From positions 4,712,001 through 4,776,000 of the forward strand of contig NZ_CP041146.1 in NCBI RefSeq assembly GCF_006494775.1: a stretch of 64,000 bases of DNA, read 5' to 3'. Every line of letters starts with the position of its first letter. Positions within the stretch are counted from its first letter, which is position 1. This DNA is from Nocardioides humi (GTDB lineage Bacteria; Actinomycetota; Actinomycetes; Propionibacteriales; Nocardioidaceae). The translations under genes were made by a program, and so were the position numbers. Positions 1 through 8,157 of the stretch are shown here, one piece after another. The notes under the pieces were generated by a model, which did no database searches, was not told the origin of the DNA, and saw nothing but the letters and a program-made list of their open reading frames with translations.

Positions 1-593
1 GTTCTGCGCCGCGCCGGGGAGCTGGAAGCCGACCAGGTCGGCGCCGAGCAGGCCCTCGAGGATCTGGCGCCGCCACGGCAGCTGCTGGAACAGCTCGGCG
101 GGCGGGAACGGGATGTGCAGGTAGAAGCCGATCCGCAGGTCGGGGCGCAGCTCGCGCAGCATCTGCGGCACCAGCTGCAGCTGGTAGTCGTGCACCCACA
201 CGGTCGCGCCGTCGTTGGCGAGCTCGGCGGTGCGCTCGGCGAAGCGCCGGTTGACCTGGACGTAGGTGTCCCACCACTCGCGGTGGAACTCCGGCTTCGC
301 GACGACGTCGTGGTAGAGCGGCCAGAGGGTGCCGTTGGAGAAGCCCTCGTAGTGCTCCTCGATCTCCTCGGCCGACATCGCCAGCGGCACCAGGTCGAGC
401 CCGTCGACCTTGAACGGCTTGAACTTCTGCGTCCCGCCCGGCCAGCCGACCCAGACCCCGTCGTGGGCCCGCATGACCGGCTCGATCGCCGACACCAGCC
501 CCCCGGGGACCGGCGCCAGCGGTTCTTGCCGTTGCGGTCGGTGACACGGTCGACGGGGAGGCGGTTGGCGACGATCACGAGGTCATGGCCCAC
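1..593 (-). CDS. otsA: Trehalose-6-phosphate synthase, partial (runs off window start), one frameshift
   Basis: GT20 enzyme that joins UDP-glucose and glucose-6-phosphate to trehalose-6-phosphate in the cytoplasm. The GTG at 593 is chosen because a stop lies just upstream in frame and the protein then opens with [12 protein letters not shown], the conserved N-terminus with the nucleotide-sugar loop. Further on, [17 protein letters not shown] and FYLHIPFPP are typical OtsA segments. The frame breaks at a run of six C (499-504 on the plus strand): one more base would restore [11 protein letters not shown]. This is probably a sequence error. Only about the first 200 residues are in the window. 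The partner otsB lies at 5016 on the opposite strand. Confidence 0.9.
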   Translation of the reverse strand, partial: MGHDLVIVANRLPVDRVTDRNGKNRWRRSPGGWCRRSSRSCGPTTGSGSAGRAGRRSSSRSRSTGSTWCRWRCRPRRSRSTTRASPTAPSGRSTTTSSRSRSSTASGGTPTSRSTGASPSAPPSSPTTARPCGCTTTSCSWCRRCCASCAPTCGSASTCTSRSRPPSCSSSCRGGARSSRACSAPTWSASSSPARRR

Positions 594-705
594 GTCCCCA
601 CCCTAGTGGTGTCACCGGTGGCGGGGCGGGGTGTCGGGCTGGCCCGACAGCGAGTGTCGTGCTGGCAGGATTCTGTCGACCACTCCCACGGACAACGCTG
701 GACCC

Positions 706-1983
706 ATGACCGAGACCCACGTGCTGAGCCCGCCCCCGCAGCCGCCGACCCGGCGATGGCTGCGCGACACCGGCTACGCCCTCGCCGCCCTCCCGGTGGC
801 GCTGGCGGCCCTGGTCGTCGTGGTCGCCCTCGTCGGCGCCGGCCTGGGGCTGTCGGTGGTCATCGGCGGCGTCTTCGTCCTCGTCGTGGGGGTGTACGCC
901 GCCCGCGGGTTCGCGTACGTCGAGCGTCGGCGCCTGGCCGCGTTGACCGGCCGCGCGGTGCCCGAGCCGGCGTACCTGCGGGCCGGAGCGGGCGACCGCT
1001 TCTGGCGGCGCACCCTCACGCCGCTGCGGGACCCGCAGTCCTGGCTGGACGTCGTGTGGTCGCTGGTCGGCTGGGTCACGGGGACGGCGGCGTTCGTGGT
1101 CGTCGTGACCTGGTGGGCCACCGTGCTGGGCGGGCTCAGCTACTGGCTGTGGTCGTGGTGGGTCCCGCGTGGTGACGACGACACCGGCCTGGCGGAGCTG
1201 ATCGGCCTCGGCGACAGCCGCCGCGCCGACATCGGGCTGATCAGCGCGATCGGCCTGGCCGCGCTGGTGACGCTGCCGTTCGCGCTGCGGCTCGCGGCGG
1301 TGCTGCACGCGAGCCTGGCCTCGGTGCTGCTCACCAGCCGGGCCGAGCTGCAGGGCCGGGTGGCGCGGGTCGAGGAGAGCCGGGAGTCGGCGCACCGGGC
1401 GGAGGCGGAGTCCCTGCGCAAGCTGGAGCGCGACATCCACGACGGCCCGCAGCAGCGGCTGATCCGGCTCGGCATGGACCTGGGCCGCGCCCGGGTGCAG
1501 CTCGCGGACGACCCCGAGAACGCCGCGCGCACCCTCGACGCCGCCGTCGCCCAGACCCGGGAGGCGGTCGAGGAGCTGCGGGCGCTGTCGCGCGGCATCG
1601 CCCCTCCGCTGCTGGTCGACCGGGGCCTGGCGGCCGCCGTGGCCGAGATGGCCGACGGCCAGCCGATCCCGGTGCGGGTCGTCGCCGACGTACCCCCGGA
1701 GCTGCCGCTGGCGGTCGAGACGGCCGCCTACTTCGTGGCGGCGGAGGCGTTGACCAATGTGGTCAAGCACAGCGGCGCCGACCGGGCCGACCTGACGCTC
1801 GGCGTGACCGACGGGCAGCTGCACGTCACCGTCGACGACAACGGCTGCGGCGGCGCGAGCGCGGTGACCGGGCACGGCCTGTCCGGGCTGCGCGAGCGGC
1901 TGGCCGGCGTCGACGGGCAGCTGTTCCTGGCCTCCCCGGCGGGCGGCCCGACCCGGCTGCGCGCGGAGGTGCCCCTGCCGTGA
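706..1983 (+). CDS. Two-component sensor histidine kinase (HisKA_3/NarL class)
   Basis: A 425-residue membrane kinase expected to autophosphorylate and pass phosphate to the regulator 10 bp downstream. The N-terminal 200 residues carry four or more hydrophobic segments (around residues 20-65, 105-145 and 180-205), resembling the actinobacterial putative sensor domain. The dimerisation helix has ERDIHDGPQQRL with His at about residue 245, as in DesK/NarX kinases. A C-terminal HATPase_c follows, with DDNGCGG and GHGLSGLRERL. The ATG at 706 is preferred to in-frame codons from 631 because the upstream residues are not conserved-looking. The signal sensed cannot be deduced. Confidence 0.9.
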   Translation: MTETHVLSPPPQPPTRRWLRDTGYALAALPVALAALVVVVALVGAGLGLSVVIGGVFVLVVGVYAARGFAYVERRRLAALTGRAVPEPAYLRAGAGDRFWRRTLTPLRDPQSWLDVVWSLVGWVTGTAAFVVVVTWWATVLGGLSYWLWSWWVPRGDDDTGLAELIGLGDSRRADIGLISAIGLAALVTLPFALRLAAVLHASLASVLLTSRAELQGRVARVEESRESAHRAEAESLRKLERDIHDGPQQRLIRLGMDLGRARVQLADDPENAARTLDAAVAQTREAVEELRALSRGIAPPLLVDRGLAAAVAEMADGQPIPVRVVADVPPELPLAVETAAYFVAAEALTNVVKHSGADRADLTLGVTDGQLHVTVDDNGCGGASAVTGHGLSGLRERLAGVDGQLFLASPAGGPTRLRAEVPLP

Positions 1984-1993
1984 GGATGGTGGC

Positions 1994-2656
1994 GTGAGGA
2001 TCGTGGTCGCTGACGACTCCGTGCTGCTGCGCGAGGGTCTCCAGCTCCTCCTCGCGGAGGCCGGCCACGAGGTCGTCGCGGCCGTCGGCGACGGCCCGGC
2101 CGTGGTGGGCGCGGTGCTGGAGCACCGGCCGGACCTGGCCATCGTCGACGTCCGGATGCCGCCGAGCCACACCGACGAGGGCCTCCGCGCGGCCGTGGCC
2201 TGCCGGCAGGCGTGGCCGGAGGCGCGGGTGCTGGTGCTGTCGCAGTACGTCGTCGCGTCGTACGCCGACGAGCTGCTCGCGACGGGGGAGGGCGGTGTGG
2301 GCTACCTGCTCAAGGACCGGGTGAGCGAGGTCGGGGAGTTCCTCGACGCGGTCGCCACGGTGCAGGCGGGCGGCACGGTGCTCGACCCGATGGTGGTCAA
2401 GCACCTGATGGGCCGCCGGCGCGACCCGCTGCTCGCGCTCACCCCGCGGGAGTGGGAGGTGCTCGCGCTGATGGCGGAGGGGCGCTCCAACGCCGCCGTC
2501 GCCGACGCCCTCGTCGTCTCGCTGGCCGCGGTCGAGAAGCACACCCAGCGGATCTTCGCCAAGCTCGGCCTGGCCCCCGACGACGACCAGTCGCACCGGC
2601 GGGTGCTGGCCGTGGTGCGCTTCCTGCGCGCGGATCAGCCGGGGTCGCCGGGGTAG
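1994..2656 (+). CDS. LuxR/NarL-family response regulator
   Basis: A 220-residue DNA-binding response regulator, the likely partner of the kinase ending 10 bp upstream. The receiver domain (residues 1-120) has the acidic pair ADD near the start, phospho-acceptor Asp at about 52 in AIVDVRMPP, and Lys in LLKDRV. The C-terminal LuxR helix-turn-helix starts at LTPREWEVLALMAEG and includes AVEKHTQRIFAKLGL. Translation starts at GTG 1994. Its last 22 bp overlap the convergent oxidoreductase gene. Target genes are unknown. Confidence 0.92.
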   Translation: MRIVVADDSVLLREGLQLLLAEAGHEVVAAVGDGPAVVGAVLEHRPDLAIVDVRMPPSHTDEGLRAAVACRQAWPEARVLVLSQYVVASYADELLATGEGGVGYLLKDRVSEVGEFLDAVATVQAGGTVLDPMVVKHLMGRRRDPLLALTPREWEVLALMAEGRSNAAVADALVVSLAAVEKHTQRIFAKLGLAPDDDQSHRRVLAVVRFLRADQPGSPG

Positions 2657-3663
2657 CGGATGCCGACGGCGGCGCGCAGGGCGTCGAGCTGGCGCAGGAC
2701 CAGCAGGGTCTGGGCGTGGGGGACCAGCGGGCTCTCGCGCAGGCCCTCCCGCACGCAGCGGCCCACCTCCGCGATCTCGTTGCCGTAGCCGCGGCCGAGC
2801 ACCGGCAGGTCGCCGGCGAGGACGACCTGCCGGTCGGGCTGCGGGCCGCCGGCGTCGTACGGCGTGAAGACCGCGCGCTCCGGGTGGTGGAAGTTCGGCC
2901 CCACCTCGACCCGGCCGAGGTCGGTGGCGACCGCGGCCTGCCGGGAGGACCACGACGTCATCGACGCGCTCAGCGCGGCCACCGCGCCGCCGGGATAGCG
3001 CCCGGCGATCGCGACGTCGAGGTCGATCCCGCTGGCGGCGAGGCTCGCCACCGCGTCCAGCTCCTCGGCCTCGCCGAGCATCAGGTGGGCGAAGGTCAGC
3101 GGGTAGATGCCCATGTCGAGCAGCGCCCCGCCGCCGAGCTCTGGGGCGAACATCCGGTCGGTGAGCGGCGCGTCGACCCGGAACCCGAGCTCGGCCGTCA
3201 GCTGCAGCGGGCGGCCGAGCCGGCCGCTGCCGAGCTCGGCGCGCAGCTCCCGGATCACCGGGTGGCAGGCCATCCACATCGCCTCCATGAGGAACCGGTC
3301 GTGCTCGCCGGCCAGCCGCACCATCTCCTCGGCGTCGGCGGTGCGCAGGGTCAGCGGCTTCTCGCACAGCACGTGCTTGCCGGCCTCGAAGGCCGCCCGG
3401 GCGCCCTCGAGGTGGAGGGCGTGCGGGGTCGCGACGTAGACGACGTCGACCCCGGGATCGGCGAGCAGCGCGGCGTAGCTGCCGTGGGCGCGGGTCCGCC
3501 CGTCGCCGTACCGGTCGGCGAAGGCCCGGGCCCCCTCCGGCGTCCGGGAGCCGACCGCGGCCACGTGGGCGCCGGGCACCAGGGCGAGGTCGGCGGCGAA
3601 GGTCCGCGCTATCTTGCCGGTGGCCAGGATCCCCCAGCCGAGCGAGTCGGACGTGCCGGTCAT
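2635..3663 (-). CDS. Gfo/Idh/MocA-family NAD(P)-dependent oxidoreductase
   Basis: A 342-residue dehydrogenase with an N-terminal Rossmann fold (WGILATGKIARTF) and the family signature CEKPLTL around residue 100, whose Lys is part of the active site. The C-terminal half is the usual alpha/beta substrate domain with GGGALLDMGIYPL. Such enzymes act on sugars, inositols, diols or bile-pigment-like compounds, and the actual substrate cannot be read from sequence. It is monocistronic and converges on the response regulator with a short overlap. Confidence 0.88.
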   Translation of the reverse strand: MTGTSDSLGWGILATGKIARTFAADLALVPGAHVAAVGSRTPEGARAFADRYGDGRTRAHGSYAALLADPGVDVVYVATPHALHLEGARAAFEAGKHVLCEKPLTLRTADAEEMVRLAGEHDRFLMEAMWMACHPVIRELRAELGSGRLGRPLQLTAELGFRVDAPLTDRMFAPELGGGALLDMGIYPLTFAHLMLGEAEELDAVASLAASGIDLDVAIAGRYPGGAVAALSASMTSWSSRQAAVATDLGRVEVGPNFHHPERAVFTPYDAGGPQPDRQVVLAGDLPVLGRGYGNEIAEVGRCVREGLRESPLVPHAQTLLVLRQLDALRAAVGIRYPGDPG

Positions 3664-3794
3664 GCCCGGACCCTAGGACATGCCGAGGACGTGACCGCCG
3701 CGGCGCGGGCGAATGACATCGTTGTGATTCGCGGGTTAGAGTACGAGTCAGCACACCTGTCGGCCTTCCCACCCCGATGCGTCGAGGAGACCTC

Positions 3795-4097
3795 ATGACC
3801 GCCGAGCGCAGCACCCAGGAGAACGCCGCCGCCGCGGCCGCTCCCGGCAGCCTCAGCGAACGCGACCGCGCGATCCTCGAGTTCGAGCGCCAGTGGTGGA
3901 AGTACGCCGGCGCCAAGGAGAGTGCCGTGCGCGAGCAGTTCGACATGAGCGCCACCCGCTACTACCAGGTGCTCAACGCCCTCATCGACCGTCCCGAGGC
4001 CCTGGAGGCCGACCCGCTGCTGGTGCGGCGGCTCCGGCGGCTGCGCTCCCAGCGCCAGCGGCAGCGGTCGGCGCGGCGCCTGGGCTTCGAGATCTGA
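3795..4097 (+). CDS. DUF3263 domain protein
   Basis: A 100-residue soluble protein of the actinobacterial DUF3263 family. The conserved core is ILEFERQWWKYAGAKESAVREQF followed by SATRYYQVLNALID, which looks like a small helical, possibly DNA-binding, unit. The tail is Arg-rich (RRLRSQRQRQRSARR). The ATG at 3795 is chosen over one six codons earlier because of the GAGGAG ribosome-binding site just before it. It lies 55 bp ahead of a LytR_C gene, an arrangement that is common in actinobacteria. Molecular function is unknown. Confidence 0.85.
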   Translation: MTAERSTQENAAAAAAPGSLSERDRAILEFERQWWKYAGAKESAVREQFDMSATRYYQVLNALIDRPEALEADPLLVRRLRRLRSQRQRQRSARRLGFEI

Positions 4098-4152
4098 CTC
4101 CGTCCAGCCAGCCTCCAGGCTGGCCCGCCCGACCCAGCCCAGAGAGGCGGCC

Positions 4153-4692
4153 ATGACCTTCCCCACCTGGCCCACTCGCAGACACCACCAGCGCGGCGCC
4201 GTCCTGCCGTCCCCCGTGGTGCTGCTCACCATCGTCGCCGTCGCCCTCGCGGCGGTCGCCTTCGTCGCCACCCGCGGCGACGGGCCGGCCGAGCGCGACA
4301 TCTCCGCCACCAAGGCCGCCGCGACGCCCACCGACGCCGAGCCCGCCGACGAGGGCACCGGCCCGAGCGAGACCCCCACCGAGGAGCAGAAGCCGACCCC
4401 CAAGCCCGTGGTCCGCGGCGACCACGCCGTCGTCGTCTTCAACAACACCCGCGTCCGCGGCCTCGCCGCCCGGGTCGCCGAGAAGGTCAAGGCCGCCGGC
4501 TGGCAGGTCGCCGCCACCGACAACTGGTACGGCACCGTCCCCGCCACCACCGTCTACTTCCCCCAGGGCAAGAAGGCAGCCGCCCGCCAGCTCGCCCTCG
4601 ACCTCGGCATCGCCCGGGTCCTCCGCGCGGACGCCGACAGCGACATGAGCTCCACCAACCTGACGGTCATCCTGACCGCCGAGCTCGACTGA
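4153..4692 (+). CDS. LytR C-terminal (LytR_C) domain membrane protein
   Basis: A 179-residue protein with one N-terminal transmembrane segment (about residues 22-42), a Pro/Thr/Glu-rich linker (about 55-90) and a C-terminal LytR_C domain starting near VVVFNNTRVRGLA and ending TNLTVILTAELD. This domain is found at the end of LytR-CpsA-Psr cell-wall ligases and also stands alone in actinobacteria. Here no ligase domain is present, so an extracytoplasmic cell-wall-associated role is an inference. It is likely co-transcribed with the DUF3263 gene. Confidence 0.85.
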   Translation: MTFPTWPTRRHHQRGAVLPSPVVLLTIVAVALAAVAFVATRGDGPAERDISATKAAATPTDAEPADEGTGPSETPTEEQKPTPKPVVRGDHAVVVFNNTRVRGLAARVAEKVKAAGWQVAATDNWYGTVPATTVYFPQGKKAAARQLALDLGIARVLRADADSDMSSTNLTVILTAELD

Positions 4693-4792
4693 GCTGGATG
4701 GCGCGAGCGCGTCGCTCGTCCCTCGCGCCACGCTGCCGCGCACGCAGTCGAGGTCGTCGCGGTGCGGGGCCGACCGGCGGCCAGCGGCCGGC

Positions 4793-4932
4793 GCGGCGAC
4801 AAGCGCCGGCCGTCGTCGGCTCCGGTCGCTCCTCCGTCGCTCCCTGCGCCTCCGCGGCCGACGCGGCGACAAGCGCCGGCCGTCGTCGGCTCCGGTCGCT
4901 CCTCCGTCGCTCCCTGCGCCTCCGCGGCCGAC
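4793..4932 (+). repeat. Perfect 70-bp tandem duplication in the gap before otsB
   Basis: Bases 4793-4862 are repeated exactly at 4863-4932. The unit begins GCGGCGACAAGCGCCGG and ends CCGCGGCCGAC. The 323-bp gap between the LytR_C gene and otsB holds nothing else I can identify apart from GC-rich inverted segments (for example near 4698-4735). The repeat could be a recent replication slippage or a small dispersed element. It does not extend either neighbouring gene. Confidence 0.9.
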
Positions 4933-5015
4933 GTTCCCGCCGCAGCCTTCCCGCCCCGATCGAACGTTCACCCACCCGCCACCTGTCGTCGAGCGTGACG
5001 TGATGGGATAGGCGG

Positions 5016-5864
5016 GTGAGGTTCACGTCCGAGGACGCCGAGAAGCGGTACGACGCCCTGGTGCGCGTCGCGGCCCGGACGGTCGTCGGCCTGGACTTCG
5101 ACGGCACCCTGTCGCCGATCGTCGACGACCCGGCGCGCGCCCACATCCACCCGGACGCGCCCGAGGTGCTGATGGCGCTGGCCGAGGAGGTGGCCGCGAT
5201 CGCGGTGATCACCGGCCGGCCGGCCCGGCAGGCGCTCGACCTCGGCGGGCTGGAGGAGGTCGGCGACGCGCTCGACGCGGCCGGCAAGGAGCTCTTCGTC
5301 TTCGGGCAGTACGGCAACGAGCGGTGGACGTCCAGCCACCGCCGGATCATGGGCGCCCGGCCGCCGCGCGGGCTGGCGACCTTCGAGCGGGACCTGCCCC
5401 GGGCGCTGCGCAGCGCCGGGGCGAGCGACGCGTACGTCGAGGACAAGGGCCTCGCGGTCGCCGTCCACACCCGCCGCCTGGCCGACCCCGAGGGTGCCTT
5501 CGACCGGCTGCTGCCGCCGCTGCGCGAGCTCGCCGACCGGCACGGCCTGGTGCTGGAGCCCGGCAAGGCGGTGATCGAGGTCCGCTCGGCCGGCTCCCAC
5601 AAGGGGATGGTCGTCAACCGGCTCGCCGCCGTGCTCGACGCCGAGGGCTTCCTGTTCGCCGGCGACGACCTCGGCGACGTCGAGGCCTTCGAGGCCGTCG
5701 AGGAGCTCGGCGACCGCGGCCTGGCGGTGCTCCGGGTCTGCTCGGCGTCGAGCGAGGAGAGCGCCCTGATCGCGCTGTCCGACGTGGTCGTGCACGGCCC
5801 GGTCGGCGTGCTGGAGCTGCTCGGCCGGCTGGCGGCCGACGCCCGCGCCCTCCGGGAGGGCTGA
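5016..5864 (+). CDS. otsB: Trehalose-6-phosphate phosphatase
   Basis: A 282-residue HAD-superfamily phosphatase that converts trehalose-6-phosphate to trehalose. Motif I is DFDGTLSPI (nucleophile and acid Asp near residues 28-30), motif II contains AVITGRPARQ, and the late motifs are KAVIEVR, SHKGMVV and GDDLGD. The GTG at 5016 follows a short GGGATAGGC stretch. It completes the OtsAB route with the otsA gene at the left edge, though the two are not co-transcribed. It is spaced only 3 bp from the pse genes, so it may be transcribed with them. Confidence 0.93.
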   Translation: MRFTSEDAEKRYDALVRVAARTVVGLDFDGTLSPIVDDPARAHIHPDAPEVLMALAEEVAAIAVITGRPARQALDLGGLEEVGDALDAAGKELFVFGQYGNERWTSSHRRIMGARPPRGLATFERDLPRALRSAGASDAYVEDKGLAVAVHTRRLADPEGAFDRLLPPLRELADRHGLVLEPGKAVIEVRSAGSHKGMVVNRLAAVLDAEGFLFAGDDLGDVEAFEAVEELGDRGLAVLRVCSASSEESALIALSDVVVHGPVGVLELLGRLAADARALREG

Positions 5865-5867
5865 GCG

Positions 5868-6565
5868 GTGCGCAGCGTGGCGGTGATCCCGGCCCGCGGC
5901 GGCAGCCGGCGGATCCCGCGCAAGAACGTCCGCACCTTCGCCGGGCGGCCGATGCTCGCCTACGCCGTCGAGGTCGCGCTGGCGTCCGGGCTGTTCGAGC
6001 GCGTCGTCGTCAGCACCGACGACGACGAGGTCGCCGACGTCGCCCGCGACCTGGGGGCCGAGGTCCCGTTCCGCCGGCCCCCGGCGATCAGCGACGACCA
6101 CACGCCGATGGCCGAGGTGGTCCTGCACGCCCTCGACGAGCTGGACCGCGCCGGCGAGGAGTACGACGCCGTCTGCACCCTGTTCGCCACCGCCCCTTCC
6201 TGCGGGCCGCCGACCTGGTCGCCGGCCTGCGGCTGCTGGAGGACGGCGCCCCGGCGGCGGTCGCCGTCACGGGCTTCGACTTCCCGATCTTCCGCGCCTT
6301 CGGGCTCAACGACGACGGCGCGCTGCGGCCGCTGTGGCCCGAGCACGCCGGCACCCGGTCACAGGACCTGCCCGAGGCGCTGCACGACGCCGGGCAGTTC
6401 TACTGGACCCGGGTCGAGGTGCTGCGCGCGACCCGGAGCCTGTGGCCCGACGGGATGCGGCCGGTCCGACTGCCCCGGCACCGGGTGCAGGACATCGACG
6501 AGCCCGAGGACTGGGAGCGCGCCGAGTGGATGCACCGCGCGCTCGAAGGAGAGGCGCCGTCGTGA
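5868..6565 (+). CDS. pseF: Pseudaminic acid cytidylyltransferase, one frameshift
   Basis: A CMP-sugar synthetase that activates pseudaminic acid with CTP. It opens with VAVIPARGGSRRIPRKN, the CTP-binding loop, then FAGRPMLAYAV and the FERVVVSTDDDEVA block. After TLFATAP the frame breaks at a C run (6193-6196). One added base gives FLRAADLVAGL and continues to DIDEPEDWERAEWM, the usual C-terminus. The complete product would be about 232 residues, normal for the family. GTG start at 5868. It ends in a GTGA overlap with pseH. Assignment to pseudaminate rather than another nonulosonate rests on the neighbours. Confidence 0.85.
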
Positions 6566-7026
6566 CCGGCGACCTGGCGCTGCGACCGGCCACCGCCGAG
6601 GACGCGGAACGCCTGCTCACGTGGCGCAACGAGCCGGCGACCCGCGCCGCCTCGCTCTCGACCGACGAGATCGACCTGCCGACCCACCGCGCCTGGCTGG
6701 CCGCCCGCCTCCGGGACCCCGACTGCCGGCTCCTGATCGTGGAGCACGACGACGAGCCGGTCGGGCAGGTCCGGCTCGACCGGGGCGGCGCGGACGGCGC
6801 GACGGCCGAGGTCTCGATCGGGCTGGCCGCCGCCGCCCGGGGCCGCGGCGTCGGCACGCGCGCGCTCCGGCTCCTCGAGGAGCCGGCCCGCGCCTGGCCG
6901 GAGGTGCGAGCGCTCACGGCGCGGGTGCGGACCGGGAACGCCGCCTCGGTGCGGGCCTTCCTGGCCGCGGGCTACCACGAGCGGGATCGCGCCGACGACG
7001 TCGTCACGCTGGTCCGCGAGCTCTGA
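6562..7026 (+). CDS. pseH: GNAT acetyltransferase, likely PseH
   Basis: A 154-residue GCN5-type N-acetyltransferase. It has the early LRPATAEDAERLLTWRN segment seen in nonulosonate-pathway acetyltransferases, the acetyl-CoA loop ARGRGVGTRAL near residue 90, and NAASVRAFLAAGY at the C-terminus. In the pathway it would acetylate the 4-amino group of the PseC product. The GTG at 6562 overlaps the pseF stop (GTGA), which fixes the start despite open frame upstream. Enzyme identity is inferred from its position among pse genes. Confidence 0.8.
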   Translation: MTGDLALRPATAEDAERLLTWRNEPATRAASLSTDEIDLPTHRAWLAARLRDPDCRLLIVEHDDEPVGQVRLDRGGADGATAEVSIGLAAAARGRGVGTRALRLLEEPARAWPEVRALTARVRTGNAASVRAFLAAGYHERDRADDVVTLVREL

Positions 7027-7110
7027 CCCGCGCGCGCCCCGCGCGGCGGCCGGGTGGCGCCGTACGTCATGCTGGAGACGCCGTGAGCGAGCCGAAGACG
7101 GAGGGCGGAC

Positions 7111-8157
7111 ATGTTTCAGCTGGGTGATCGCGTGGTCGGGGCCGGCGCACCGCCGCTGCTCGTCTCGGAGATCGGCGCCAACCACGACGGCGACGTCGAC
7201 AAGGCCGAGACCATGGTCCGGGCCCTCGCCGCCCAGGGCGCCGAGGCGATCAAGTTCCAGCTGTACACCGCCGAGGAGCTGGTGGCCGACGCCGACCGGC
7301 CCGTCACCTGGGGGCCGCCCGGCGGCGAGGTGACCGAGGCGATCGGGCCGATGTTCGACCGGCTGGCGCTGCCGCGTGAGGCGGTCCGCGACCTGATGCG
7401 GCTCGGCACCGAGCTGGGCATGATCTCCTTCGCCACGCCGTTCAGCGAGGACGGCATCGACTACCTCGAGCAGGTCGGCGTGCCGGGCTACAAGGTGGCC
7501 GCCTCCGACGTCGGGCACCTGCCGTTCCTGCGGCACATCGCGCAGACCGGCAAGCCGGTCATCCTCTCCCTCGGCAAGTGCACCCTCGGGGAGGCCGAGG
7601 AGGCGATCGACACCCTCCTCGCCCACGGCGCCTCCCAGCTCAGCGTGCTGCACTGCGTCGCGGAGTACCCCGCACCGATCGCGGACATGAACCTGCGCAC
7701 CATCCCGATGCTGCAGACGATGTACCCCGAGATGGCGGTCGGCCTCTCCGACCACTCGATCGGTACGACGTCCGCGGTGGCCGCCGTCGCGCTCGGCGCC
7801 TCGATCGTGGAGAAGCACGTCACCCTGTCGCCGCAGGACGTCGGCCCGGACCACTGGTTCAGCATGGCCATCGACGAGGTGGGCCCGCTCCAGCAGGCGA
7901 TGCACGACGCGCACGCGGCCCTCGGCGTCGCGCGCAAGCAGGTCACGCCCGGCGAGGTCGCCGAGCGTCGCACGGCCATCCGGTCGCTCGTCGTACGACG
8001 CCCGCTCAAGGCCGGCGACCGGCTCCGCGCCGATGACCTCAAGGCGGTCCGTCCCGGCACCGGGCTGCCGCCCCGCTACCTCGAGGTGGTCGACGGCATG
8101 GTGCTCACCCGCGACCTCGCGGCCGACACGCCCGTCACCTGGGACGCGTTCAGGTAG
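7111..8157 (+). CDS. pseI: Pseudaminic acid synthase (NeuB family)
   Basis: A 348-residue enzyme that condenses phosphoenolpyruvate with 2,4-diacetamido-2,4,6-trideoxy-L-altrose. The NeuB barrel shows VSEIGANHDGD, EAIKFQLYTAEE, ISFATPFSEDGIDYLE and VGLSDHSIG. The C-terminal SAF/antifreeze-like domain begins near ERRTAIRSLVVRR and ends in PVTWDAFR. Length fits the family. An ATG at 7111 follows GGAGGGCGG. It overlaps the convergent pseG gene by 8 bp. Confidence 0.9.
   Translation: MFQLGDRVVGAGAPPLLVSEIGANHDGDVDKAETMVRALAAQGAEAIKFQLYTAEELVADADRPVTWGPPGGEVTEAIGPMFDRLALPREAVRDLMRLGTELGMISFATPFSEDGIDYLEQVGVPGYKVAASDVGHLPFLRHIAQTGKPVILSLGKCTLGEAEEAIDTLLAHGASQLSVLHCVAEYPAPIADMNLRTIPMLQTMYPEMAVGLSDHSIGTTSAVAAVALGASIVEKHVTLSPQDVGPDHWFSMAIDEVGPLQQAMHDAHAALGVARKQVTPGEVAERRTAIRSLVVRRPLKAGDRLRADDLKAVRPGTGLPPRYLEVVDGMVLTRDLAADTPVTWDAFR

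Noticed and set aside
583..2172. Long minus-strand open frame of over 500 codons opposite the histidine kinase
   Set aside because: Composition is Arg/Pro/Gly/Ala-rich without motifs, as expected of the GC-rich antisense frame of a real gene.
4793..4932. CRISPR-like or insertion-sequence interpretation of the 70-bp duplication
   Set aside because: Only two directly adjacent copies, no spacer, no transposase gene and no terminal inverted repeats.
5868..6565. Reading the cytidylyltransferase as a true pseudogene
   Set aside because: Both halves are fully conserved and one base in a C run repairs the gene. Many other genes show the same type of defect.
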